Shown in pieces: positions 24,320 to 31,656 of a stretch of 64,000 nucleotides of DNA; position 1 is the first letter of the stretch, and each line of letters starts with the position of its first letter. The notes under the pieces were generated by a model that worked only from the letters and a program-made list of their open reading frames with translations, searched no databases and had not been told where the DNA came from. The DNA lies in contig NZ_CP039432.1 in the NCBI RefSeq assembly GCF_005484805.1, positions 372,001-436,000 of the forward strand. The letters are read 5' to 3'. The stretch is from Rhodococcus sp. SGAir0479 (GTDB lineage: Bacteria > Actinomycetota > Actinomycetes > Mycobacteriales > Mycobacteriaceae). The position numbers and the translations under genes are program-made.

Positions 24320-24829
24320 ATGCCGAAGCAATTCGAGTTCTCGGCCGAGTTCGACCATCCCGTCGAGCGCGTGCACGCGCTGCTCACCGACGAGGAGTAC
24401 TGGCGCTCGCGCGTGGCCGACGGCCCGCGTGCCGCGGTTCGGGTGGGCGCGGAACAGGACACGGACGGCGTGCCCGTCGTGACGGTGACGATGACCGACG
24501 TGGTCGACGCGGACGGCTTTCCGGCGCTGGTGCGCAAGGTGGTTCGCGGCGAGATGCGCATGGAGCGGGTGGACGTGTGGCGACCCGTCGCCGACGGCCG
24601 GGCAGCGGGGCGGGTACGCGGTACCTCCAGCGGAATTCCCGTCGCGATCGACGGCGAGTACGCGTTGAGCCCCCGCGGCGGCGGCTCGGTGCTCGACGTG
24701 CGCGGAACGATCACGGTGCGGATCCCCCTCGTCGGCGGCCAGATCGAGCTCCTCGCGCGGCAGATGGTGTCGCAGATGGTCGAGCGCGACGGCGACGAGG
24801 CGCGGCGGCGGCTGAGCGCCGCCGAGTGA
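24320..24829 (+). CDS. DUF2505 family protein
   Basis: A 169-residue soluble protein of the actinobacterial DUF2505 family, which has a START/SRPBCC-like fold: PHPVERVHALLTDEEYW-type N-terminal helix and a long C-terminal helix with LLARQMVSQMVERDGDEA. Such folds bind hydrophobic ligands, but no ligand is known. Converges with soxR; the two stop codons are 13 bp apart and lie within a weak GAGTGA/TCACTC hairpin. Confidence 0.8.
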   Translation: MPKQFEFSAEFDHPVERVHALLTDEEYWRSRVADGPRAAVRVGAEQDTDGVPVVTVTMTDVVDADGFPALVRKVVRGEMRMERVDVWRPVADGRAAGRVRGTSSGIPVAIDGEYALSPRGGGSVLDVRGTITVRIPLVGGQIELLARQMVSQMVERDGDEARRRLSAAE

Positions 24830-24841
24830 GTCCGGAACGGA

Positions 24842-25297
24842 TCACTCCAGGTCGACGTCGAGGACCCGCGCGCCGGGGCCTTCGCCGCCGAGTTCGTCGT
24901 GCGGGTTGGCGAGCGTGCAGCTCGCCATCGAGAGGCAACCGCAACCGATGCAGCCGGTGAGGTCGTCGCGCAGGCGGGTGAGTTGTTCGATGCGGCGGTC
25001 GAGGTCCGCGTGCCACCGGCTCGACAGCCGGGCCCAGTCGTTGCGGGTGGGAGTGCGGCCGTCGGGCAGCGTGGAGAGGGCGTCCCGGATCTCCGCGAGC
25101 GGTATGCCCACCCGCTGCGACAACCGGACGAACGCGACCCGGCGCAGCGTCTCCCGTTTGTACCGACGCTGGTTCCCGCTCGTGCGGCGGCTCGAGATCA
25201 GCCCTTCGCGCTCGTAGAAGTGCAGAGCGGAGACCGCGACCCCACTGCGCTCCGACAGCTGCCCGGGCGTCAGTTCCCGGGTGTTCCATTCCGGCAT
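24842..25297 (-). CDS. soxR: redox-sensing MerR-family activator SoxR
   Basis: A 151-residue SoxR: N-terminal MerR winged helix ([19 protein letters not shown]), dimer helix, and the [2Fe-2S] cluster motif CIGCGC...C with Cys116, 119, 121 and 127. Oxidation of the cluster, often by redox-cycling metabolites, activates transcription. ATG 25297 is chosen because a SoxR-box-like palindrome covers the alternative start at 25348. Diverges from arcA across that box. Confidence 0.92.
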   Translation of the reverse strand: MPEWNTRELTPGQLSERSGVAVSALHFYEREGLISSRRTSGNQRRYKRETLRRVAFVRLSQRVGIPLAEIRDALSTLPDGRTPTRNDWARLSSRWHADLDRRIEQLTRLRDDLTGCIGCGCLSMASCTLANPHDELGGEGPGARVLDVDLE

Positions 25298-25339
25298 GTC
25301 CACGAGGTCCTTCTTCCGGCCATCGTCGGTCTCGGGCAA

Positions 25340-25357
25340 CCTGAACATTACTCGAGG
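25340..25357. promoter_or_regulatory. SoxR box between soxR and arcA
   Basis: On the minus strand CCTCGAGTAATGTTCAGG matches 13 of 18 positions of the consensus CCTCAAGTTAACTTGAGG. It is centred 43-60 bp upstream of soxR and 44-61 bp upstream of arcA, so it could control either. Confidence 0.6.
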
Positions 25358-25388
25358 GTTGTGGCGTGCCGACCGTTGCGCGTGGGTC

Positions 25389-25394
25389 TACCGT
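25389..25394 (+). promoter_or_regulatory. -10 element of arcA
   Basis: TACCGT, six bases before ATG 25401; leaderless transcript predicted. The SoxR box lies 31 bp upstream of it. Confidence 0.5.
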
Positions 25395-25400
25395 TTACCC

Positions 25401-26639
25401 ATGAGCCTGCGTGAGCCGCCGGATCTGCGCGTCGACAGCGAGGTGGGGACGCTGCGGTCGGTGTTGCTGCATCGCCCCGGAGACGAACTGCGACGCCTCA
25501 CACCCCGCAACAACGACCAGCTGCTGTTCGACGGGCTGCCGTGGGTGGACCGGGCCCAGGACGAGCACGACGCCTTCGCGGACCTGCTGCGTGGGCACGG
25601 CGTGGAAGTCCTGCTACTGGCCGATCTGCTCACCGAGACGCTGACGACCAGCGGGGCGGCCCGGATGCAGGGCATCGCAGCGGCGGTCGATCCGCGCCGG
25701 CTCGGGCACCCGCTCGCGCAGGACCTGGCTGCGCACCTGCGTGGGCTGCCGGCCGTGGAACTGTCCGCGATCCTCACGTCCGGGATGACCTTCGACGAAC
25801 TGCCGATCGGGACCGGCGTCGCGACGCCGTCGCTGGTGCGGCTCATGCACCACGGCGCCGACTTCGTCATCGACCCGTTACCGAACCTGCTGTTCACCCG
25901 GGACTCCTCGTTCTGGGTGGGCGGGAAGGTGGCGATCACCTCGCTCGCGCTGCCCGCGCGGGCCCGCGAGACGTCGCTGACGGACCTGATCTACGCGCAC
26001 CATCCGCGGTTCCGCGGTGTGCGGCGCGCGTACGAGTCGCACACCGCCCCGGTCGAGGGCGGCGACGTGCTGCTGCTCGCGCCCGGCGTGATCGCCGTCG
26101 GGGTGGGGGAGCGGACCACGCCGGCCGGCGTGGAAGCGTTGGCCCGCAGCGTGTTCGAGGACGGACTGGCGCACACCGTGCTGGCCGTGCCGATCGAGCA
26201 GCGGCGGGCGTCGATGCACCTCGACACCGTGCTCACGATGGTCGACACCGACGCCGTGGTGATGTATCCCGCCGTGCGGGACACCTTGTCGGCGTACACG
26301 ATCCGCCGGGAGGACGGTGTCGTGGGGATCGGGGGGCCGGAACCGTTCCTCGAGGCAGCCGCCACCGCGATGGGTATCGGCAAGCTCCGGGTGATCGACA
26401 CCGGCCTCGACCACGTCGTCGCCGAACGGGAGCAGTGGGACGACGGGAACAACACGCTCGCACTCGCGCCCGGGGTCGTGGTGGCGTACGAACGCAACGT
26501 CGAGACCAACGCGCGGATGGAGGCGTCGGGCATCGAGGTGTTGCGCATCGCCGGTTCGGAGCTGGGTTCGGGTCGGGGCGGACCGCGGTGCATGTCGTGC
26601 CCGATCGCCCGCGATCCGCTGCCCGACCCGGGAAGTTAG
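25401..26639 (+). CDS. arcA: arginine deiminase
   Basis: A 412-residue enzyme that hydrolyses arginine to citrulline and ammonia. Catalytic residues are visible: [11 protein letters not shown] with the guanidinium-binding Asp, MHLDTVLT with the catalytic His, and the nucleophile Cys397 in GGPRCMSCP near the C-terminus. Full family length. No arcB or arcC follows, so it may serve acid resistance or nitrogen supply rather than a complete ATP-yielding pathway. Matches Rv1001 by position. It overlaps the convergent arsC-like gene by 4 bp. Confidence 0.95.
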   Translation: MSLREPPDLRVDSEVGTLRSVLLHRPGDELRRLTPRNNDQLLFDGLPWVDRAQDEHDAFADLLRGHGVEVLLLADLLTETLTTSGAARMQGIAAAVDPRRLGHPLAQDLAAHLRGLPAVELSAILTSGMTFDELPIGTGVATPSLVRLMHHGADFVIDPLPNLLFTRDSSFWVGGKVAITSLALPARARETSLTDLIYAHHPRFRGVRRAYESHTAPVEGGDVLLLAPGVIAVGVGERTTPAGVEALARSVFEDGLAHTVLAVPIEQRRASMHLDTVLTMVDTDAVVMYPAVRDTLSAYTIRREDGVVGIGGPEPFLEAAATAMGIGKLRVIDTGLDHVVAEREQWDDGNNTLALAPGVVVAYERNVETNARMEASGIEVLRIAGSELGSGRGGPRCMSCPIARDPLPDPGS

Positions 26640-27001
26640 AGGATCTCGCGCACCTTCTCGTACGGGCGGGCCAGAACGGTGCCGCGGTCGGTCACCACGA
26701 TGGGGCGCTCGATGAGGATCGGCTCGGCCACCATCGCGTCGAGCAGTTCGTCCTCGGACGCCGTGGCCAGTCCCAGCTCCCGGAACCGCGCCTCCTTCCT
26801 GCGCACGGCCTCGCTGGGCCGCAGGCCGGCGTCGCTCAGCAGCGTGCTCAGCTCGTCCCGGGTGGGCGGCGTCTCGAGGTACTTGACGACGGTCGGCTCG
26901 AGGCCCGCCTCCTCGATGAGTTTCAGGGTGTTTCGCGAGGTGCTGCACCGGGGATTGTGGTAGATCGTCGCGGTTGTCGCGGTCTCGTTCGTGCCTGCCA
27001 T
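26636..27001 (-). CDS. arsC: ArsC-family (glutaredoxin-dependent type) reductase
   Basis: A 121-residue ArsC/YffB-type thioredoxin fold with the single catalytic Cys19 in NPRCSTSR, and [12 protein letters not shown] plus the ERPIVV substrate segment. E. coli-type ArsC uses glutaredoxin and glutathione; actinobacteria use mycothiol, so the physiological reductant and even the substrate (arsenate or another oxyanion) are uncertain. ATG 27001 gives the family length; a frame to 27070 is rejected. No other ars genes lie nearby. Confidence 0.88.
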   Translation of the reverse strand: MAGTNETATTATIYHNPRCSTSRNTLKLIEEAGLEPTVVKYLETPPTRDELSTLLSDAGLRPSEAVRRKEARFRELGLATASEDELLDAMVAEPILIERPIVVTDRGTVLARPYEKVREIL

Positions 27002-27072
27002 GCAGACATTGTGCACGGGGACAATGGTGGAAGCGTGCACGTCATGTCGAATCGATTGTGAGGAGAGCACCG

Positions 27073-27759
27073 ATGACCGAACGACGCGTCGTCATCGCCG
27101 GCGGCCACGGCAAGATCGCCCGGCACCTGACCAAGCTGTTGACCGCCTCGGGGGACCGGGCCGTCGCGCTGATCCGCAATCCTGATCACGAGGGACCGGT
27201 ACGGGCGCTCGGGGCCCTTCCGGTGCTCGTGGATCTGGAGCAGGCCTCCGTCGACGAGATGGCGGAGGTGTTGCGCGGTGCCGACGCCGTGGTGTTCGCC
27301 GCCGGCGCCGGGCCGGGCAGCGGCGTCGAGCGGAAGGACAGTGTGGATCGGGGTGCGTCCGTGCTGCTCGCGGACGCGGCCGAGCGGGCCGGGGTCCGGC
27401 GGTTCGTGCAGATCAGTTCCTTCGGGGCCGGGGAGCCGATCCCGCCGGACACCGACGAGGTGTTCGCCGCCTACCTGACCGCCAAGACCGCGGCCGAGGA
27501 CGATCTGCGGGCACGCGACAACCTGGACTGGACGATTCTGCGACCCGGCGGCCTCACCGACGACGAACCGACGGGCGAGGTGACGCTGACCGAGCCGCCG
27601 CTCGAGCGGGGGACCGTGCCCCGCGCGGACGTCGCCGCGGTGATCGCGGCGTTGTTGGCGTCGGGCCAGGAGGGTCAGCCGCCCCACGCGGTGCACCGCA
27701 CGCTGATGTTGACGGAAGGTTCGATTCCGATTCAGGACGCCGTCGCCGCGTTACCGTGA
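27073..27759 (+). CDS. NAD(P)-binding atypical SDR (YwnB/NmrA-like)
   Basis: A 228-residue Rossmann protein with the glycine-rich loop IAGGHGKIARHL at about 8-19 and the LRPGGLTDD segment typical of the atypical SDR group 5. It has no clear Tyr-x3-Lys active site other than YLTAKTAAE, which is present at a shifted place. Members act as flavin or NAD(P)H reductases or redox sensors. AGGAGAG precedes ATG 27073. Confidence 0.85.
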   Translation: MTERRVVIAGGHGKIARHLTKLLTASGDRAVALIRNPDHEGPVRALGALPVLVDLEQASVDEMAEVLRGADAVVFAAGAGPGSGVERKDSVDRGASVLLADAAERAGVRRFVQISSFGAGEPIPPDTDEVFAAYLTAKTAAEDDLRARDNLDWTILRPGGLTDDEPTGEVTLTEPPLERGTVPRADVAAVIAALLASGQEGQPPHAVHRTLMLTEGSIPIQDAVAALP

Positions 27760-27798
27760 TTCCACGGCTTCGCGCGGCTGCAGGAGGAAGGGGCGTCT

Positions 27799-28158
27799 GT
27801 GGAGATCGAGATCGACCACGACTCGGCGGTGCCGCCGTTCGAGCAACTGCGGGTGCAGATCCTGGGGCTCGTGCGCAGTGAGGAACTGGTGGCGGGAACG
27901 AAGATTCCCACGGTCCGCAAGCTGGCCGCCGACCTGGGGATCGCGCCCAACACGGTGGCGCGCACCTATCGGGAGCTCGAACAACTCGGTGTGATCGAGA
28001 CGCGGGGCAGGCTCGGATCGTTCGTCGCCGCTTCGGGCGATCCAACTCGCGCGAAGGCGCAGCAGGCGGCCTCCGAATACGTCGCCACGGTCCGGCGCCT
28101 GGGGATCTCCGACGAGGACGCGGCGACGTTCGTCGGAACCGCGCTGAAGGGCGCGTGA
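27799..28158 (+). CDS. GntR-family (YtrA type) transcriptional regulator
   Basis: A 119-residue regulator with a GntR winged helix (VPPFEQLRVQILGLVRSEEL; recognition region IAPNTVARTYRELEQLG) and a very short C-terminal tail, the YtrA subfamily that usually controls ABC transporters. No transporter is directly linked here. GTG 27799 follows AGGAGGAAGGG. Could control the DoxX gene downstream. Confidence 0.88.
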   Translation: MEIEIDHDSAVPPFEQLRVQILGLVRSEELVAGTKIPTVRKLAADLGIAPNTVARTYRELEQLGVIETRGRLGSFVAASGDPTRAKAQQAASEYVATVRRLGISDEDAATFVGTALKGA

Positions 28159-28166
28159 GCAGTTTG

Positions 28167-28180
28167 GTTGACGCTTCAAC
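28167..28180. promoter_or_regulatory. palindrome upstream of the DoxX gene
   Basis: GTTGA-CGCT-TCAAC (28167-28180), 72 bp before the DoxX start and 8 bp after the GntR gene stop. The form resembles operators of MarR/HxlR-type redox regulators that often control doxX genes; the regulator here is not known. Confidence 0.4.
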
Positions 28181-28252
28181 TTGAACGTGTCAGAGTGGGG
28201 CATCACGACCGCGGACCCCGCGCACCCCGTCTCCCACCACCGAGGACAGCTC

Positions 28253-28681
28253 ATGAACTCCACGGCATTCCGTGACGCCACCTTGCTCGTCGCCCGCATC
28301 GGTATCGGCGTGATCTTCATCGCGCACGGTTGGCAGAAGTTCTTCGACTGGGGGATCGACGGCACCCAGGCCGCGTTCACCGGCATGGACATTCCCCTGG
28401 CCGACGTCTCGGCCATCGCAGCCGCGACCATCGAACTGGTGGGCGGTATCGCGTTGGTGATCGGGTTCGCGACTCGGATCGCGGGGGTCCTGCTGTTCCT
28501 CGACATGCTCGGCGCGTTCTTCCTCGTCCACGTCGGCAACGGAATCTTCGTCGGGGAGGGCGGCTACGAGCTGGTGCTCGCCCTCGGTGTCGCGTCGCTG
28601 CTGATCGCGGGCGTCGGCGCCGGCCGGTTCAGCGTCGATGCGTTCGTCGGCAAGAACTCGCGGGTGCTGTCCGCGGCCTGA
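28253..28681 (+). CDS. DoxX family membrane protein
   Basis: A 142-residue four-helix membrane protein of the DoxX family: RIGIGVIFIAHGWQKFFDWG at the N-terminus, then helices near 57-80, 85-105 and 118-135. In M. tuberculosis a DoxX protein links a superoxide dismutase and a sulfurtransferase in thiol-oxidative stress defence. ATG 28253 follows GAGGACAG. Probably induced by quinone or thiol stress, judging from the upstream palindrome. Confidence 0.88.
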   Translation: MNSTAFRDATLLVARIGIGVIFIAHGWQKFFDWGIDGTQAAFTGMDIPLADVSAIAAATIELVGGIALVIGFATRIAGVLLFLDMLGAFFLVHVGNGIFVGEGGYELVLALGVASLLIAGVGAGRFSVDAFVGKNSRVLSAA

Positions 28682-28702
28682 GACGAGTTCGGCAGTGGCT
28701 GC

Positions 28703-30262
28703 TCAGCGCCAGCTGGGCAGCCACAGCTCCTTCTGCCACATCTCCGGGGTGATCGGCACGGCCGTCAGGATCGGCCACAGCCACACGAAGTTGGCCACCA
28801 CGAGCCCCACGTACAGGCACACCGCGAGCAATCCGGTGCCGCGCCGCTCGGCCGACGCCTTCGCCGCGCCGAGCAGTTCCCCGAGGACCAGCGCGATCGC
28901 CATCACGAAGAACGGCGCCAGCGCGACCGCGTAGAAGTAGTACATCTGCCGGTCCAGCGTCACGAACCACGGCAGCAGGGCGGCGGCGTACCCGGTGAGC
29001 ACCGTCGCGTACCGCCAGTCGCGGCTGACGAACGTGCGCCACAGCGCCCACCCGAGCACCGGCACGGCCAGCCACCACATCGCCGGTGTGCCGATCAGCA
29101 TCACCGCCTTGACGCAGGTGGGGCCGCCGCAGCCCGAGACGTGATCGCCCTCGGCGAAGTAGTACAGCATCGGACGCAGGCCCATCGGCCATGTCCACGG
29201 CTTCGATTCCCACGGGTGGTGGTTGCCCGCCGAATTGGTCAGCCCGGAATGGAACTCGAGCACCTTGGTGCTGTAGTACCACAACGATCGCAGCGCGTCC
29301 GGCACGAAGGCGAACGGGCCGCCGGTGCCGATCTGGTTGCCGGCCGCGTGCCGGTCCACCCCCGTCTCGCTCGCGAACCAGGCCGCGTACGTCGCGAGAT
29401 ACACACCGAGCGGCACGACGACGAGTGCGTACAGGGACGGACCGATGTCCCGCACCGCGGTACCGACCCACGGCCGGCGCACCCCGTAGGCGCGGCGGGC
29501 TGCGACGTCGAAGCCGACGCACAGCAGACCGAAGAACGCGATGACGTACATCCCGGACCACTTGGTTCCGCACGCCAGCCCGAGCATGATGCCGGCGCCG
29601 AACCGCCACCACCGCACGCCGAGTCGGGGACCGAGATCGGAGACCCCGATCCGGCCCTCCGCCCGCACGCGGGCCATCCGCGCGCGTACCTGGTCGCGGT
29701 CGACGACGAGACAGCCGAGGGCCGCGACGGTGAACAGTGCCAGGAAGATGTCGAGCATCCCGAGCCGCGACGAGACGAACGTGACCCCGTCGACGATCAG
29801 GAGGATGCCGGCGATCGCGCCGATCAGCGTCGACCGCGTCATGCGCCGGACGATGCGCAGCACCAGCAGCACCAGCAACGTCCCGGCGACCGCCGACGCG
29901 AACCGCCAGCCCCACGCGTTGTAACCGAACAGCGCCTCACCGATCGCGATCAGTTGCTTGCCCACGGGTGGGTGCACCACCAGCCCGTAGCCCGGGTTGT
30001 CCTCGAGGCCGCCGCCGGTGAGGACCTGCCAGCCCTGCGGCACGTAGTGCTTCTCGTCGAAGACCGGCGTCCCGGCGTCCGTGGGGTAGCCCAGCATCGT
30101 GAACCGGGTGATCGCAGCCAGTGCCGTCACGATCGCCGTCACGACCCAGCCGCGTCTGCGGTCGGTGGGGCCGAAGTCGTCCGCGGGTGCCAGAGGCGCC
30201 GGGCTCACCGGTCGGGCACTGCCGGACGACGGCACGGGGCGCTCGTCCGTCAGCTGGGTCAC
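28703..30262 (-). CDS. pmt: polyprenyl-phosphomannose-protein O-mannosyltransferase
   Basis: A 519-residue GT39 membrane enzyme with about eleven helices. Catalytic acidic pair Asp69-Glu70 in VFDEKHY lies in the first extracytoplasmic loop, followed by HPPVGK and the later ESKPWTWP segment. It transfers mannose from polyprenyl phosphate to Thr/Ser of Sec-exported proteins (Rv1002c orthologue), probable targets here being lipoproteins and the HtrA and RpfB proteins. GTG 30262 is chosen because TACGAT lies six bases upstream; the longer frame to 30313 would overlap rsmI. Confidence 0.93.
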   Translation of the reverse strand: MTQLTDERPVPSSGSARPVSPAPLAPADDFGPTDRRRGWVVTAIVTALAAITRFTMLGYPTDAGTPVFDEKHYVPQGWQVLTGGGLEDNPGYGLVVHPPVGKQLIAIGEALFGYNAWGWRFASAVAGTLLVLLVLRIVRRMTRSTLIGAIAGILLIVDGVTFVSSRLGMLDIFLALFTVAALGCLVVDRDQVRARMARVRAEGRIGVSDLGPRLGVRWWRFGAGIMLGLACGTKWSGMYVIAFFGLLCVGFDVAARRAYGVRRPWVGTAVRDIGPSLYALVVVPLGVYLATYAAWFASETGVDRHAAGNQIGTGGPFAFVPDALRSLWYYSTKVLEFHSGLTNSAGNHHPWESKPWTWPMGLRPMLYYFAEGDHVSGCGGPTCVKAVMLIGTPAMWWLAVPVLGWALWRTFVSRDWRYATVLTGYAAALLPWFVTLDRQMYYFYAVALAPFFVMAIALVLGELLGAAKASAERRGTGLLAVCLYVGLVVANFVWLWPILTAVPITPEMWQKELWLPSWR

Positions 30263-30268
30263 GAGTCG

Positions 30269-30278
30269 ATCGTAGGCT
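30269..30278. promoter_or_regulatory. overlapping divergent -10 elements of pmt and rsmI
   Basis: TACGAT (minus, 30274-30269) for pmt and TAGGCT (plus, 30273-30278) for rsmI share two base pairs. They lie six bases before GTG 30262 and seven before ATG 30286, so both messages should be leaderless and polymerase cannot occupy both sites at once. Confidence 0.6.
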
Positions 30279-30285
30279 GTCACCC

Positions 30286-31116
30286 ATGATTGGTCGTCTC
30301 GTCCTTGCCGCAACTCCGATGGGGGACATCGGTGACGCCTCCGACCGGCTCCGCGCGGCGCTCGGATCCGCCGACGTGGTCGCGGCGGAGGACACGCGCC
30401 GGACGAAGTCGCTCGCCGCCGCGCTGGGCGTGACGATCACCGGTCGGGTCGTGAGCTTCTACGACCAGGTCGAGGTCAACCGGCTGCCCGCCCTCGTCGC
30501 CGACATCGAGGAGGGGCGCACCGTGCTTCTGGTCACCGACGCCGGGATGCCGTCGGTGAGCGACCCCGGCTACCGGCTCGTCGCCGCCTGCGTCGACAAG
30601 GACCTGCCGGTCACGTGTCTGCCTGGGCCCTCGGCCGTGACCACGGCGCTGGCGTTGTCGGGGCTGCCGGTCGAACGCTTCTGCTTCGACGGCTTCCCCC
30701 CGCGGAAATCGGGCCAGCGGCGCGCGTGGTTCGAGACGTTGCGCACGGAGCCGCGCGCGTGTGTGTTCTTCGAGGCACCGCACCGGCTGGCGGCGTGCCT
30801 GGAGGACGCGGTGGAAGTGCTGGGCGGGGAGCGGCGGGCGGCGGTCTGCCGGGAGCTGACGAAAACCTACGAGGAGGTCCGCCGCGGCACGCTGGCCGAG
30901 CTGGCGGCCTGGGCGGTCGACGGGGCGCGCGGCGAGATCACCGTGGTCCTCGAGGGCGCACAGCCGGTCGCCGCGGATCCGGAGGATCTGGTCGAGGAGG
31001 TCGAGCGGCTGGTCGCCGACGGCGTCCGACTCAAGGATGCGTGCGCGCAGGTTGCCGGCGAGGGCGTATCCAAGCGGGAGTTGTACGAGACCGTGCTCGC
31101 GGCGCGCCGCGACTGA
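30286..31116 (+). CDS. rsmI: 16S rRNA C1402 2'-O-methyltransferase RsmI
   Basis: A 276-residue SAM-dependent methyltransferase that 2'-O-methylates C1402 in the decoding centre. Signatures: ATPMGDIGD (N-terminal, usually ATPIGN), AEDTRRT, LVTDAGMPSVSDPGYRL and FFEAPHRL. It uses a leaderless start at ATG 30286. Same order as Rv1003 next to pmt. Confidence 0.95.
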   Translation: MIGRLVLAATPMGDIGDASDRLRAALGSADVVAAEDTRRTKSLAAALGVTITGRVVSFYDQVEVNRLPALVADIEEGRTVLLVTDAGMPSVSDPGYRLVAACVDKDLPVTCLPGPSAVTTALALSGLPVERFCFDGFPPRKSGQRRAWFETLRTEPRACVFFEAPHRLAACLEDAVEVLGGERRAAVCRELTKTYEEVRRGTLAELAAWAVDGARGEITVVLEGAQPVAADPEDLVEEVERLVADGVRLKDACAQVAGEGVSKRELYETVLAARRD

Positions 31117-31134
31117 CGGCATCACCGAACGCGC

Positions 31135-31153
31135 CTCGAACGGGTGGTTCGAG
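31135..31153 (+). repeat. inverted repeat after rsmI
   Basis: CTCGAAC-N5-GTTCGAG, perfect 7-bp arms, 18 bp after the rsmI stop. It may form a weak terminator hairpin. The arms equal LexA half-sites but the spacer is five rather than four. Confidence 0.5.
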
Positions 31154-31199
31154 ACGAATGAGGGTTTGCGCCCCCGCCGGCCCCCGACGGACGAGCGGC

Positions 31200-31373
31200 T
31201 CACCCGCGGGGGAGGACTCCGAGCGAGATCGAAGCCCCACCCGACGGGTCAGCGGCCGCATCGGCGGGGGCGGCACCCAACAGCAGCAACAACCCGACGG
31301 TCGCCGCGATGACCAGAGCGGCCAGCAGGGTCGGCGGCACCTTCGCCGTCACCTTGGCCGCGCGTTCGATCAT
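31200..31373 (-). CDS. 57-residue predicted secreted or membrane peptide
   Basis: ATG 31373 is preceded by GGAGGAGG at an ideal distance. The product starts MIERAAKVTAKVPP, then has one hydrophobic segment (about residues 15-34, LLAALVIAATVGLLLLLGAA), then a small polar tail rich in Ala, Asp, Gly and Ser. It could be a membrane peptide or be cleaved after APADA. It is read away from the STAND NTPase gene, whose start lies 283 bp away. No family recognised; support is the strong ribosome site and composition. Confidence 0.5.
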   Translation of the reverse strand: MIERAAKVTAKVPPTLLAALVIAATVGLLLLLGAAPADAAADPSGGASISLGVLPRG

Positions 31374-31536
31374 CGTGTGCGCTCCTCCTCCGTTGGCACG
31401 TGCCGGCCGGGACTACCCCTCGTCTTGCTTCAGCCCCCACAGGCACGGCGCCGTCGGCCTTCAGGGCCGTTGTGCGTCGATGTCGACTTTGCCCCGCTCG
31501 GTGGCGCCGAGAAACCGTAGGGTCTGCCGATGGGGC

Positions 31537-31542
31537 TATCAT
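31537..31542 (+). promoter_or_regulatory. -10 candidate for the STAND NTPase gene
   Basis: TATCAT, a near-consensus -10, about 115 bp upstream of GTG 31657. A convincing -35 was not seen. Confidence 0.4.
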
Positions 31543-31570
31543 CGCAGTTCGCGGCCGGTGAGGAATTAAT

Positions 31571-31590
31571 CCGCAGCGGATTTCCTGCGG
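31571..31590. promoter_or_regulatory. 20-bp palindrome upstream of the STAND gene
   Basis: CCGCAG (31571-31576) and CTGCGG (31585-31590) frame eight bases, between the TATCAT element and the start codon. This is the position of a repressor site, possibly for the protein's own N-terminal helix-turn-helix. Confidence 0.4.
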
Positions 31591-31656
31591 CGTTCCGCGC
31601 CCTGCAGGCGGCGGAATCGAGGGGTGTTTCGGGGTCGAGAGGGAGCGGGTGGGGAC

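Noticed and set aside
31135-31153. LexA-like palindrome CTCGAAC-N5-GTTCGAG after rsmI
   Set aside because: Half-sites fit but the spacer is five rather than four and no promoter follows closely; more likely a hairpin at the rsmI transcript end.
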